Origin: Paenibacillus hemerocallicola
Lineage (GTDB): Bacteria; Bacillota; Bacilli; Paenibacillales; NBRC-103111
Reading direction: 5' to 3'
NCBI RefSeq assembly: GCF_006265175.1
Contig: NZ_VDCQ01000048.1
Span: 1-64,000, forward strand
DNA: 64,000 nucleotides
The first letter of the stretch is position 1. Every line of letters starts with the position of its first letter. The position numbers and the translations under genes were made by a program. Shown in pieces: positions 7,091 to 15,216 of the stretch. The notes under the pieces are model-generated. The model was not told the origin of the DNA. It was given only the letters and a program-made list of their open reading frames with translations, and did not search any database.

Positions 7091-10000
7091 CTACACGGAC
7101 TGCTGCTGAAGCAGATGGTGGTAAATACCCTTCTGCCGAAAAAGCTGCTCATGCGTGCCGCTTTCGACCACTGCGCCTTGATCCAGCACCACTATCAGGT
7201 CCGCATGGCGGATTGTGCTCAGCCGGTGGGCGATAATGAGTGTCGTCCGGCCCTGCAGCATCTCGTCCATGTTCTGCTGGATCATCCTCTCCGATTCCGT
7301 ATCGAGGGCGCTTGTAGCCTCATCGAACAGGAGGATTCGCGGATTGTGGACGAGTGCGCGAGCAATGACGATCCGCTGGCGTTGTCCGCCGGACAGCCGA
7401 ATGCCGCCTTCGCCGATCATCGTACCGTAGCCGAGCGGCAGTGCTTCGATAAATTCATGGGCACCGGCAAGCCGGGCTGCCCGCTCTATCTCCCCGACGG
7501 CGACGTTCTCGCCGCTCAAGGCGATATTTTCCCGCACCGAGCCGCGGAACAGCATCGTTTCCTGTTGTACGACGCCGACCTGCTTGCGTATGGAGGCGGC
7601 ATGCACCTCGCGCAGCGGGTAACCGTCGATATAGATGGCTCCGCCCGACGGCTCCAGAAGCTTCAGCAGCAAATTGGCGATTGTCGATTTCCCCGAGCCG
7701 CTCCGCCCCACAAGCGCGACCGTTTGACCGGGCTTAAGCTCCAGATCGAGATTTTGCAGGATCATTTTCCCGCCGCGGTAGTACTGGAACGATACTTTCT
7801 CGAAGCGGATATGGCCTTGAACGGACGGAAGCATTCGCATTTTGTCCGGCTGGGGATGCTCCGGTGTCGATTCGTACACGTCGTTCAGCCGTTCCATCGA
7901 GATGCGAGCTTCCGATAGCTCGCCGCTCCGTTGCGAGATCATTTCCAGAGCGAACATAAACGAAGTGAACAGCACGGTGTACGCAACGAGCCCGCCTACG
8001 CTAAGCTGACCGTCCAGGACGAATCTTGAGCCGAAATAAAGCAGGGCCGCATGGCTTAAAGAGCGCAAGCCCGATGTGGCAGCCTTGGCGGTTGCCTCCA
8101 GCTTGTTGCCCTCCAGCCGCAGCGCGAACAACCGGCCCAGCTTGCTCATCAGCTTGCCGCGGATCGTACGTTCCATGGATAACCCTTTGACGGTAGCGAT
8201 CGCATGCACAGCCTCCACAATTTGCGTCTGGGATTCCCCTTCGGCAATGAGCTGTCTGCGGAGATTGCGGCGCATTTTTGGCAAAATGTAAGCATAGAGG
8301 CTGATATACAGAGGCATGAGCGCGAACGAGATGGCCGCCAGACCGATATGGTAATACGCCATCAGACCTCCATACACGAGCAGGGTCAGCACATCGAGCA
8401 GCAGCTCGATGGCGTGGTCGGTCATCAGTCTGCGAATCTTCTCGTTCTCGTACACCCGTGTCAAAATGTCTCCCGACGTTCGTTTCGTAAAATACGAATA
8501 AGGGAGACGAAACAGCTGACGGTAGAAGCTGTCCAGCATCGAACGATCGATTGCATAGGCAAGCCGTCCGATCAGCGTCTGGCGAATGGCGATGCTGACG
8601 GTATTGAAGCAGACAAGCGCAAGCATGGCGGCCATAATCATGTGGAGCAGCGGCCAATTCGCCGCGTCCAATACCCGGTCAAATATTTGCTGCGTCATAA
8701 CCGGAAAGATGAGGAAAATCAGCTCGATCGTGACGGATAGCCCCAATGCCGACATGAGCAGCTTCTTCGAAGGGCGAACATAATCGAGATAACGTCTCCA
8801 CAACATCTCCTTGTCGTCCAAAGGAACGAGCGGACCGGCCGGCTGCATAGTAATGACATAACCGGTCCAATGTTTGTTGAAAGTGTCCGGCGACACGGTG
8901 TCGATATACCCGAGAGCCGGGTCTGCAACAACCAGACCGTTCTCGCCGACCTCATACACGACAACGTAATGGTTGCCGTTCCAATGAGCGATGAAAGGAG
9001 TCGACAGCTCTTTCAGGAGGCTGCCCGCCGTATTCAGGCCTTTGGCCGCGAAACCGAGCGATTCGAGGGTTTCGATCAATCCGAGCATCGAAGTTCCTTC
9101 GGCTCCCAGGTTGCAGCGCTCGCGCATCCGGTTGACGCTGGCGTTCAATCCGAAATATCGGGAGATCATGGTTAAGCACGTGGGCCCGCAGTCCATCTCG
9201 CTCTGCTGCATGAGAACGGGGAATCGGCGTCGCCGCCTCCAGGTCTTCCACGGTTTGTTGACAAGTATGGCGGTCGGCTCCGATTTTAGGGGCGCATCGA
9301 CATCGTTCGGGAGCGCAGCTGTCGGCTCAGCCTCCTCGGGGGTCTCGACCATAATCATCGCATTGACCGTATAGTGAGAGGAGATACGTCGGATCGACTC
9401 CAGAATGACAGGGTGTTTCCGGATCAGCTCGTCGAAATCCGTCTTCGACAGACGGAAGGCGGTCACCGGCTCGGAGGCCCGAATCGTCGCTTTGCGCGGT
9501 TCTCCCGTCAACAACGCCAGCTCTCCAAAAAAATCACCCGGATACAGCCGGTTGACTTTCGCAGCGTCCGGTCCTATCTCAACAAGCGCCGAGCCTGCCT
9601 TCAATATATAAAAGGCGTCGCCGACCTCCCCCTCGCGTACGAGGCAGACGCCGGGCTCGTACGTACGGACTTCCAGCCGGTCGAGCAGCGAACGAAGCGC
9701 AGCATGATCGACATGGGTAAGCACGGTGTTGTTCTTCAGAAACGTGCGGATAATATCGGAGGAAATATATTGCCTGAAGTAGTTGTCGATGGCAGGGTTC
9801 TGGGCGACCATATTTTGAAATTGGGGGCGGCCGAGCCGCAGTACTTCCAGCGAGGCGGAGGCGCGGACCGTAATGGGCGGAGCCGCCTCTCCGTCCAGCA
9901 GGCCGTGTTCGCCGAAATGCTCTCCCGGTTGCAGCAAGCCAAGATTCGTTTCCTTGCCTGCGGTGTTCATTCCAATTTTTCTGGCTTTGCCGGACACTAT

Positions 10001-10168
10001 GATATAGAAGGAATCCGTCGAACGATCCCGGTCGACGATCGTTTGCCCCATTGTAAACGTTTCAGGTTGAAACTGTCCGGCCAGCAGTTGCTTCTCGTCG
10101 GTCGTAAAAACATCGAACAGCGGAATTTGATGCAGAAAACGTAGGCAGTATTCGTTCACAAGCTTCAT
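7091..10168 (-). CDS. C39-peptidase ABC exporter with two cyclic-nucleotide-binding domains
   Basis: The 1025-residue protein is a peptidase-containing ABC transporter carrying about 300 extra N-terminal residues. Order: CNB domain 1 (about 15-130), CNB domain 2 (about 150-275), C39 cysteine peptidase (about 315-440; catalytic Cys327 in SEMDCGPTC, His400 in NGNHYVVV, Asp416 in ADPALG), a six-helix membrane domain (about 470-740), and an ABC ATPase (Walker A GRSGSGKST near 820, signature LSGGQ, Walker B LLFDEATSALD). CNB2 has the full phosphate-binding cassette FGELALLTGEPRKATIRA; CNB1 lacks the Arg (EHGLLDGEAAPPITVRA). C39 exporters cut double-glycine leaders while exporting the peptide. The start overlaps the stop of the prolyl isomerase gene (ATGA). 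Confidence 0.93.
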   Translation of the reverse strand: MKLVNEYCLRFLHQIPLFDVFTTDEKQLLAGQFQPETFTMGQTIVDRDRSTDSFYIIVSGKARKIGMNTAGKETNLGLLQPGEHFGEHGLLDGEAAPPITVRASASLEVLRLGRPQFQNMVAQNPAIDNYFRQYISSDIIRTFLKNNTVLTHVDHAALRSLLDRLEVRTYEPGVCLVREGEVGDAFYILKAGSALVEIGPDAAKVNRLYPGDFFGELALLTGEPRKATIRASEPVTAFRLSKTDFDELIRKHPVILESIRRISSHYTVNAMIMVETPEEAEPTAALPNDVDAPLKSEPTAILVNKPWKTWRRRRRFPVLMQQSEMDCGPTCLTMISRYFGLNASVNRMRERCNLGAEGTSMLGLIETLESLGFAAKGLNTAGSLLKELSTPFIAHWNGNHYVVVYEVGENGLVVADPALGYIDTVSPDTFNKHWTGYVITMQPAGPLVPLDDKEMLWRRYLDYVRPSKKLLMSALGLSVTIELIFLIFPVMTQQIFDRVLDAANWPLLHMIMAAMLALVCFNTVSIAIRQTLIGRLAYAIDRSMLDSFYRQLFRLPYSYFTKRTSGDILTRVYENEKIRRLMTDHAIELLLDVLTLLVYGGLMAYYHIGLAAISFALMPLYISLYAYILPKMRRNLRRQLIAEGESQTQIVEAVHAIATVKGLSMERTIRGKLMSKLGRLFALRLEGNKLEATAKAATSGLRSLSHAALLYFGSRFVLDGQLSVGGLVAYTVLFTSFMFALEMISQRSGELSEARISMERLNDVYESTPEHPQPDKMRMLPSVQGHIRFEKVSFQYYRGGKMILQNLDLELKPGQTVALVGRSGSGKSTIANLLLKLLEPSGGAIYIDGYPLREVHAASIRKQVGVVQQETMLFRGSVRENIALSGENVAVGEIERAARLAGAHEFIEALPLGYGTMIGEGGIRLSGGQRQRIVIARALVHNPRILLFDEATSALDTESERMIQQNMDEMLQGRTTLIIAHRLSTIRHADLIVVLDQGAVVESGTHEQLFRQKGIYHHLLQQQSV

Positions 10169-10941
10169 CCCTCACCTATGCTCCATAGATCTTCATGAAT
10201 GTCGAGCGTGCGCCGATAAGCTTCCAGCTCGTATTGAAAAAGCTTTTCCCGTATGCTTGCCCCGACTGCCTCGTTCAGTTCCGCCGGATACAGCCCCTCT
10301 ACCAAAATGAGGCTGTAATCTCGTCTCCGCTCGAACGGACCAAGCACTGTTCCTTCGGTTGCGTTAAATACGGCCGCCGCGATTTCCGGCTCCAGATCCG
10401 TCCGGCTTATAGGTCCGACGTACCCTCCAGATTTGGCTGTTGCCGCATCCGACGAATATTCGCGCGCCAGCGCGTGAAAGTCGGAGCCCTCCTCCAACCG
10501 AAATAGCAGCTCCTGAGCAGCCCCGTATTCGCCCATTACGATTGTCGATATTTCGGCACGGTCATACTCGTGCGCAAATTCAAGGAAGTGCCGCCTAATT
10601 TCATCTGCGGATACGACGTGTCGGGCCAAAGCTTCCCGCAGCACTTGCGGTCTCAGCAGATCGACGAGGTCGTTCAGCGCCATTCCCCGGCTCTCCAGCC
10701 ACTCGGCTGCCTGCGCGGCGGTGAATAACCCGTTCTCACGGCGAAAACGGGTGACTACCGATTGCAATTCGGCGGTGTCGGCGGCGAGTCCGAGTGTCTC
10801 GGCCCAACATTCGGTCGTCAGATCGTCCTTGCAACGGCTCATTGCCGCCGAAGAGGCGTCTACCCGCAGCCTTTGAAGCAGCTGCTTCAAGGTCATTGTT
10901 TTATGATCGATACGGAATGCAATTACGGTTGCTGTATCCAA
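10165..10941 (-). CDS. Parvulin-type peptidyl-prolyl isomerase (SurA/PpiC-like)
   Basis: The 258-residue protein has a helical SurA_N-like half (about 1-120) and a rotamase domain (about 130-225) recognised by AQELLFRLEEGSDFHALARE, SSDAATAKSGGYVGPISR and FNATEGTVLGPF. Parvulins interconvert cis and trans Xaa-Pro bonds. There is no signal peptide or lipobox, so unlike PrsA it should stay in the cytosol. The start is a TTG at 10941 with GGGGA seven bases upstream. It precedes and overlaps the exporter gene and diverges from a precursor peptide with a proline-rich core, so a role in peptide handling before export is plausible but inferred. Confidence 0.85.
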   Translation of the reverse strand: MDTATVIAFRIDHKTMTLKQLLQRLRVDASSAAMSRCKDDLTTECWAETLGLAADTAELQSVVTRFRRENGLFTAAQAAEWLESRGMALNDLVDLLRPQVLREALARHVVSADEIRRHFLEFAHEYDRAEISTIVMGEYGAAQELLFRLEEGSDFHALAREYSSDAATAKSGGYVGPISRTDLEPEIAAAVFNATEGTVLGPFERRRDYSLILVEGLYPAELNEAVGASIREKLFQYELEAYRRTLDIHEDLWSIGEG

Positions 10942-11024
10942 GATTCAATCCCCGCGTTTCGTTGGCTCATGTAATGTATTCTAGCACGCAGAGCGGATTT
11001 TTCGCGATTCATTTATTTTTCTGG

Positions 11025-11058
11025 ACTTAAACGAAACTTAAACGGATTGCTTTATAAT
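11025..11058 (+). promoter_or_regulatory. Precursor-peptide promoter with tandem direct repeats
   Basis: TATAAT at 11053-11058 is a perfect -10 box 31 bases before the precursor start. The expected -35 position holds no TTGACA-like hexamer. Instead the 9-mer ACTTAAACG occurs twice, at 11025-11033 and 11036-11044, exactly 11 bases apart (one helical turn). Such tandem repeats are typical for OmpR/PhoB-family activators, and a regulator of that family is encoded next to the precursor. Confidence 0.6.
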
Positions 11059-11088
11059 AATCGCATTATGGAGAGGGAGGTATTGTTA

Positions 11089-11247
11089 ATGGCTGAAAAA
11101 AATGAGAAGCAACCGAACGAGGCAAAGTCCGTCGAGCTTGCGGACTTGTCTCAGGAACTGTCCGAAGAGCAAATGCAGAACGTTCAAGGCGGGGATTTGA
11201 AAGTAAGCTCCAAGCCTATTATTATCAAGAAGCCCATTCGGCCCTAA
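11089..11247 (+). CDS. Double-glycine leader precursor peptide
   Basis: A 52-residue peptide starts at ATG 11089 with GGGAGG eight bases upstream. The leader is acidic and hydrophilic, ending in LSEEQMQNVQGG, which fits the substrate motif of C39 peptidases (conserved Leu, Glu, Val/Ile and GG at -2/-1). The predicted core is 17 residues, DLKVSSKPIIIKKPIRP: basic, no Cys, no Thr, two Ser, three Pro. It therefore cannot form disulfides or lanthionines through Cys. It diverges from the isomerase-exporter operon and is followed by a strong terminator, so it is probably a monocistronic export substrate. Bacteriocin, signal peptide and other roles are all open. Confidence 0.85.
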   Translation: MAEKNEKQPNEAKSVELADLSQELSEEQMQNVQGGDLKVSSKPIIIKKPIRP

Positions 11248-11266
11248 AACCGTAAAAACCGCCAAG

Positions 11267-11297
11267 AAGCCCCAAGCCGCATGATGCGCTTGGGGCT
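11267..11297. terminator. Bidirectional terminator after the precursor gene
   Basis: AGCCCCAAGC (11268-11277) pairs with GCTTGGGGCT (11288-11297). The hairpin lies between the convergent precursor and response-regulator genes; TCTTATT follows on the plus side and a T-run (from AAAAAC at 11255-11259) on the minus side. Confidence 0.8.
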
Positions 11298-11302
11298 CTT
11301 AT

Positions 11303-12010
11303 TCATTTCAATTTCCCGTCGCCGAATTTGTAGCCGAAACCGCGGATTGTCACGATATATTTCGGGTTTGCCGGGTCTTGTTCGATTTTTTTGCGAAGAT
11401 TGTGGATATGGACCATGACCGTCCGCTCGTCGCTAACCCCGTTCAAGCTCCAGATCCTTTCGTAAAGCTGGCCTACGCTAAACACTTGCTTGGGATGATC
11501 CAAGAGATGAATCAGCAGCTGAAGCTCTTTGGCCGGCAAGGCGATCGGCTTGTTGTCCACCGACACCTCCAGCCGCTTCTTGTGGACGGTAAGCCACCCA
11601 TCCCTCCAAATGTCGGCGCTGCCGATATCCGTTCTCTCTCTTGCCGAACGATGGCGGCGCAGCCCCGCCTGTACGCGCGCCACGAGCACCTCCGGCTCGA
11701 ACGGCTTCGTCACGTAATCGTCTCCGCCGATGTTCAATCCGGCCACGATATCTTGGGGCCCCTTCTTGCTCGTCAAGAAAATAATCGGAATGTCCGTTTG
11801 GCTGCGGATCGTTTGCACCAGCTTCATTCCGTCCATGCCGGGCAGCATAATGTCCGAAATCAGCAAATCGTAGGCCGAGCGTTGAAACAGGTTCAGCCCT
11901 TGCTCCGCATTCGTTGCAATGTCGACGCGGAATCCTTCCTTCCGTAAATAGATGGCGACAAGGTCGCATATATCGGGATCGTCTTCAATCAGCAGAATGG
12001 TCGTGTTCAT
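11303..12010 (-). CDS. OmpR/PhoB-family response regulator
   Basis: Receiver domain residues 1-120: acidic pair in LLIEDDPDICD, phosphoacceptor Asp53 in LLISDIMLPGMDG, Thr in FLTSKK and Lys in VTKPFEP. The C-terminal winged helix (about 140-235) has ELQLLIHLLDHPKQVFS and the recognition region SDERTVMVHIHNLRKKIEQD, ending in TIRGFGYKF. The ATG at 12010 is chosen because AAGGAGG sits just before it; an upstream in-frame ATG at 12028 would place that sequence inside the gene. The start lies inside the 3' end of the histidine kinase gene (26-base overlap), so the pair is cotranscribed and coupled. Confidence 0.92.
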   Translation of the reverse strand: MNTTILLIEDDPDICDLVAIYLRKEGFRVDIATNAEQGLNLFQRSAYDLLISDIMLPGMDGMKLVQTIRSQTDIPIIFLTSKKGPQDIVAGLNIGGDDYVTKPFEPEVLVARVQAGLRRHRSARERTDIGSADIWRDGWLTVHKKRLEVSVDNKPIALPAKELQLLIHLLDHPKQVFSVGQLYERIWSLNGVSDERTVMVHIHNLRKKIEQDPANPKYIVTIRGFGYKFGDGKLK

Positions 12011-14132
12011 CTTCTCCTCCTTCGGCATGACGGTCGGTATCGGCCCGGGAATCCCCGATTTTTGCGGGGAGCGTAATATGGAAGTCGCTTCCTTCGCCCA
12101 TCTTGCTGCTTACGCCGATTTTGCCTTGATGGCGTGCGGCGATTTCCGTGCATATTGCCAACCCGAGACCGCTTCCGGTATTGGCTTGCAGCGGAATTCG
12201 GTAGCGGCGTTTGAAGATGTGAGGCAGCTCGGATTCCGGTATGCCGGTGCCGGAATCGGTTACATGGATGACAACAGGCCCGTTATTCGAATGTTCGGCC
12301 GGCCGGAATTCGATCCATATCCGTACGACGCCTTCGCCGGGGGTGTATTTCACGGCGTTGGAAATCAAGTTGGCAAATACGCGCTCGAACCGGAACCGAT
12401 CCAATGCTACGAGAAGCTCCTTGCCAGGGGGCAGCGCAAAATGCGGCTCCTCCCATAACAAAGCGATCCCCTGCGCATTCACCTCGGCGGCGTACCTATG
12501 ACTCAATTTACGCAAGAAGGGGAGTATCGGCACTTCGACAAACTGAAACTGAATTTCACCCGTCTTCAGTTGGCTTAACTCGACGACGTTGTCGATCAGT
12601 TTTTCCAGCATCAGACTGCGCTCGTAGATGCGACCGGCATAAATCGGCGCTTCCTCCTCCGAAATGACCGCCGTCTTAATCGCCTTGGAAAAGCCTTTTA
12701 TAGCTGTAATCGGGGTCGACAAGTCATGATACGCTTCCGCCAGCAGCGTGCTGCGTACATGCTCGATCCGGCTCAACTCTTGATTTCCCCGCTCCAGCCG
12801 CACATTCAACGCTTGCAGGGAGGAGGTTCGCTGCCGGATCGTCTCTTCTTGCGATTCGATTACTTTGTTCAGCTCGATCGACAGCATTTCCGATTGGGTA
12901 ATGGCTCTCGTGAACAAGAGCGATAAGTTCAACAGCTGAGTCAGCAGAAAAAACAGCAGCCCGAACGAAACAAGTCCGCCGAACGGAACGAAGCCGGTAT
13001 AGTACAGAATTTCGTGGATCACGGTGACAAAGAAACCGAGAAAGCCGATCATGTTCGTTCGCGATCCCGTTCTCTGGCGAAGCGCGGCGCGAATGTAGAT
13101 GTACGTGACATATAGAAATACGGGCAGTAGCAGCGCGATGATGTACGGTACCATGAGTTGCGTATACACTTTGGCTGGCGTAGCGAGCACAAAGGCCCCA
13201 AACCCAGCCAAAGAGGCGACAAATAGAGGGAATATGCGCACAATCGCATCCTGCGGGTACTGCTTATTCACAAAGGCGGCCAAGCTGAGAATCGTGGCGA
13301 TCTCCGATAAGTACTCCAGTTTGACTCCCCATTCCCACGACAGCCCCGGGAACAGTACATAGACGAACGATTCTCCCAGCAGAGAAGACCTGATGCAGAT
13401 GGCCAGGCATATAAGGCCGAACCATAGGGCGGCACGCTCCTGCTTGCGGAAGAAGTAGAGGAAGAAGGAAAAGACGGTCATGAGGAGCAAGCAGCCGGTC
13501 AATAAAGTCCAGACCATGACCCGGTTTCGGTGCAGCGAAGCGATCTCCTCCGCATCCCCCAACTCGAGGCTCTCCCAAATGCCTCCCGTGCGCTGAGCAA
13601 AATTGGAAACCTGGATCACTACTTCGTTGTCGCCCGGATGCGGCTGAAAAAAATATACTTTCGGATAGCTTCTCGGAACCATACGCGTGGCGTCCGTGCC
13701 GACGGTTCCATTTCCGTTCATCGGTTCGCCGTTGATCCAGAACCGGTAGGCACTGGCCACATTATTGACATACAGACCGAGCGGCTGTCCGGCCACCTCG
13801 CCGGATATTATGAATTTCATCCGATAGGTGGCATATCCTTCATTAGTCAATGCCTGTCCGTTGATCGCGTAAGATTTCCACTGAGCCGGAATGGAAACGG
13901 TCAATGAACTCCCGGGCGAGCCGTCGGCGAAATCGTCGGGTTCGAGCAGTCGATTCCAGTACAGCTCCCAAGGTCCGTCCAGGGAAACGATCCCGTCTCC
14001 CCAGGGGTGCCATTGCTGCAAGTCCCTTTTATCCGACGCCGCATTCCATTCGAGAAATGTTGCCCAGGCCGATGAAGGCGCGCTGCACCAAACTATCAAT
14101 CCGATCAACAAGCTAGCAGCGAATCTCATCAT
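11985..14132 (-). CDS. Sensor histidine kinase with 7TMR-DISM-type sensor
   Basis: The 715-residue kinase starts at ATG 14132 (GGAGAG seven bases upstream; a second ATG follows at once). Layout: signal peptide (RFAASLLIGLIVWCSA), an extracellular jelly-roll domain (about 30-195: LDGPWELYWNRLL, YATYRMKF, FWINGEP), a membrane block of about seven helices (about 200-415), a coiled coil, then HisKA with His469 in AEAYHDLSTPITAIKG, and an ATPase domain with NLISNAVKYTPGEG, DSGTGIPESEL and GSGLGLAI. This matches 7TM receptors with diverse intracellular signalling modules. It presumably senses an external ligand and phosphorylates the overlapping regulator. Neighbourhood suggests control of the peptide system. 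Confidence 0.9.
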   Translation of the reverse strand: MMRFAASLLIGLIVWCSAPSSAWATFLEWNAASDKRDLQQWHPWGDGIVSLDGPWELYWNRLLEPDDFADGSPGSSLTVSIPAQWKSYAINGQALTNEGYATYRMKFIISGEVAGQPLGLYVNNVASAYRFWINGEPMNGNGTVGTDATRMVPRSYPKVYFFQPHPGDNEVVIQVSNFAQRTGGIWESLELGDAEEIASLHRNRVMVWTLLTGCLLLMTVFSFFLYFFRKQERAALWFGLICLAICIRSSLLGESFVYVLFPGLSWEWGVKLEYLSEIATILSLAAFVNKQYPQDAIVRIFPLFVASLAGFGAFVLATPAKVYTQLMVPYIIALLLPVFLYVTYIYIRAALRQRTGSRTNMIGFLGFFVTVIHEILYYTGFVPFGGLVSFGLLFFLLTQLLNLSLLFTRAITQSEMLSIELNKVIESQEETIRQRTSSLQALNVRLERGNQELSRIEHVRSTLLAEAYHDLSTPITAIKGFSKAIKTAVISEEEAPIYAGRIYERSLMLEKLIDNVVELSQLKTGEIQFQFVEVPILPFLRKLSHRYAAEVNAQGIALLWEEPHFALPPGKELLVALDRFRFERVFANLISNAVKYTPGEGVVRIWIEFRPAEHSNNGPVVIHVTDSGTGIPESELPHIFKRRYRIPLQANTGSGLGLAICTEIAARHQGKIGVSSKMGEGSDFHITLPAKIGDSRADTDRHAEGGEDEHDHSAD

Positions 14133-14560
14133 GCCACTCTCCAGATATGTACTATTTGGGCGCTTCAAGCGTAGATTTGTCGGTTCGCTCCGCATTGGAA
14201 TTTCATTTCCAAGGCGCAACTGCTACTGGTGTGCTGATTTTGTCGTAAGAGACTCCGCAAGGTGTATTATCGGAAAAAATGGGGTGGAATTTGAGAGGGA
14301 GTTTGGGGACGATGTTCGTATACTACCCGGCATGTTTCCGTCCTGCTGACAATCGAATGGTTGAACCCATTGCGCTGACGCCTTTTCCACTCTGTATTCG
14401 GGTACTTCCCGACGATGCCAGGACAATATCACATGCAATGTACAAGTTTAATATGCTCTTGGTGTCTATTTGAAGAAAGCGAACTATGCCGGGGAGCCAA
14501 CAACAAGCAAACGTCTAGAAAAAGCCCGCGTACTGCCCTATTAAAAATTCGGAAAACGGT
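14133..14560. other. Intergenic region with no convincing gene
   Basis: This 430-base stretch upstream of the kinase must hold its promoter, but I see no clear -35/-10 pair on the minus strand. Short open frames in it have no ribosome sites or family resemblance. Confidence 0.5.
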
Positions 14561-14601
14561 AGAAGGACCCGTATGAATTGTGTAGGGGTCCTTCTTTATT
14601 T
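14561..14601 (+). terminator. Orphan rho-independent terminator
   Basis: AGAAGGACCC (14561-14570) and GGGTCCTTCT (14586-14595) form a perfect 10-bp stem followed by TTATTTTT. No plus-strand gene precedes it, which suggests that the gene it served has been lost. Confidence 0.6.
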
Positions 14602-14649
14602 TTCTTCGCATCCGACTTTCAAATACATAGAGAACGGGGTCCAAACCTT

Positions 14650-14871
14650 ACAATTCGGACCCGAAGGATATACGCCGCAGGGGATTGCGCTACGCATGGC
14701 GGCAAGGTACGGCCGATCGCCGGAGCGTTCGTCGATGCCGTGCTGGCGGTGAACCGCGCCAAACGCTACATGGACCCGTCCGCTCCGGGAATGGCCTACA
14801 TGTCTTCCCATAACGACAAGTTCAAGGAAATGAACAAGCGGTACGGTTGGTCCGGCAGCAGACTTCAATGA
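14650..14871 (+). pseudogene. C-terminal fragment of an FAD/NAD-binding oxidoreductase
   Basis: The frame reads RRIYAAGDCATHGGKVRPIA, then GAFVDAVLAVNRAKRYMDPS and HNDKFKEMNKRYGW. The (I/V)YAAGDCA motif is the FAD-contacting aspartate motif near the C-terminus of pyridine-nucleotide disulfide-type oxidoreductases. There is no start codon with a ribosome site and none of the N-terminal dinucleotide-binding motifs is present, so only about 70 C-terminal codons survive. The exact family is uncertain. Confidence 0.4.
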
Positions 14872-14928
14872 ACAGGTGAAGCTCGCACTGGAACCAATGC
14901 AATCGCAACTCTATCATTTTAATAAGAT

Positions 14929-14964
14929 AAGATCCCCCGATGCATCCAGCTTCGAGGGGATCTT
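14929..14964 (+). terminator. Hairpin after the oxidoreductase fragment
   Basis: AAGATCCCC (14929-14937) pairs with GGGGATCTT (14956-14964). It lies 58 bases after the oxidoreductase fragment and may be its old terminator; the T-run is short. Confidence 0.45.
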
Positions 14965-15009
14965 CGTAAGCCGTCTATCTACGTATTTTGAAGACTTTCC
15001 AGCGATTAC

Positions 15010-15046
15010 AAAAAGCCTGCTGCCGGATATGGCCCGACAGTAGGCT
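15010..15046 (-). terminator. Minus-strand terminator-like hairpin
   Basis: On the minus strand AGCCTACTGTCGG and CCGGCAGCAGGCT form an imperfect stem followed by TTTTG. It sits 30 bases beyond the stop of the possible minus-strand remnant at 15076-15160. Confidence 0.5.
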
Positions 15047-15075
15047 CTACTCGTTGTAAGGACAAGCGAATACGA

Positions 15076-15160
15076 CTAGTTCGCCACGGGCACAAGACGA
15101 AATTCTTCCGCCGTATACAGCCCGTGCGGAGCGTACCACCCTCCGTTTCGACTCCCGGAG
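15076..15160 (-). pseudogene. Possible C-terminal tail of a lost minus-strand gene
   Basis: One minus-strand frame reads NGGWYAPHGLYTAEEF, then RLVPVAN and a TAG at 15078-15076, directly before a terminator-like hairpin. The composition looks like a genuine protein C-terminus, but I cannot name the family and no upstream part of a gene remains. Low confidence. Confidence 0.25.
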
Positions 15161-15216
15161 TTCGGCTGCGGCCGGTGCGCTCTTATGCGGCCTCTCCTTC
15201 CGAGCGAAGACAAAGT

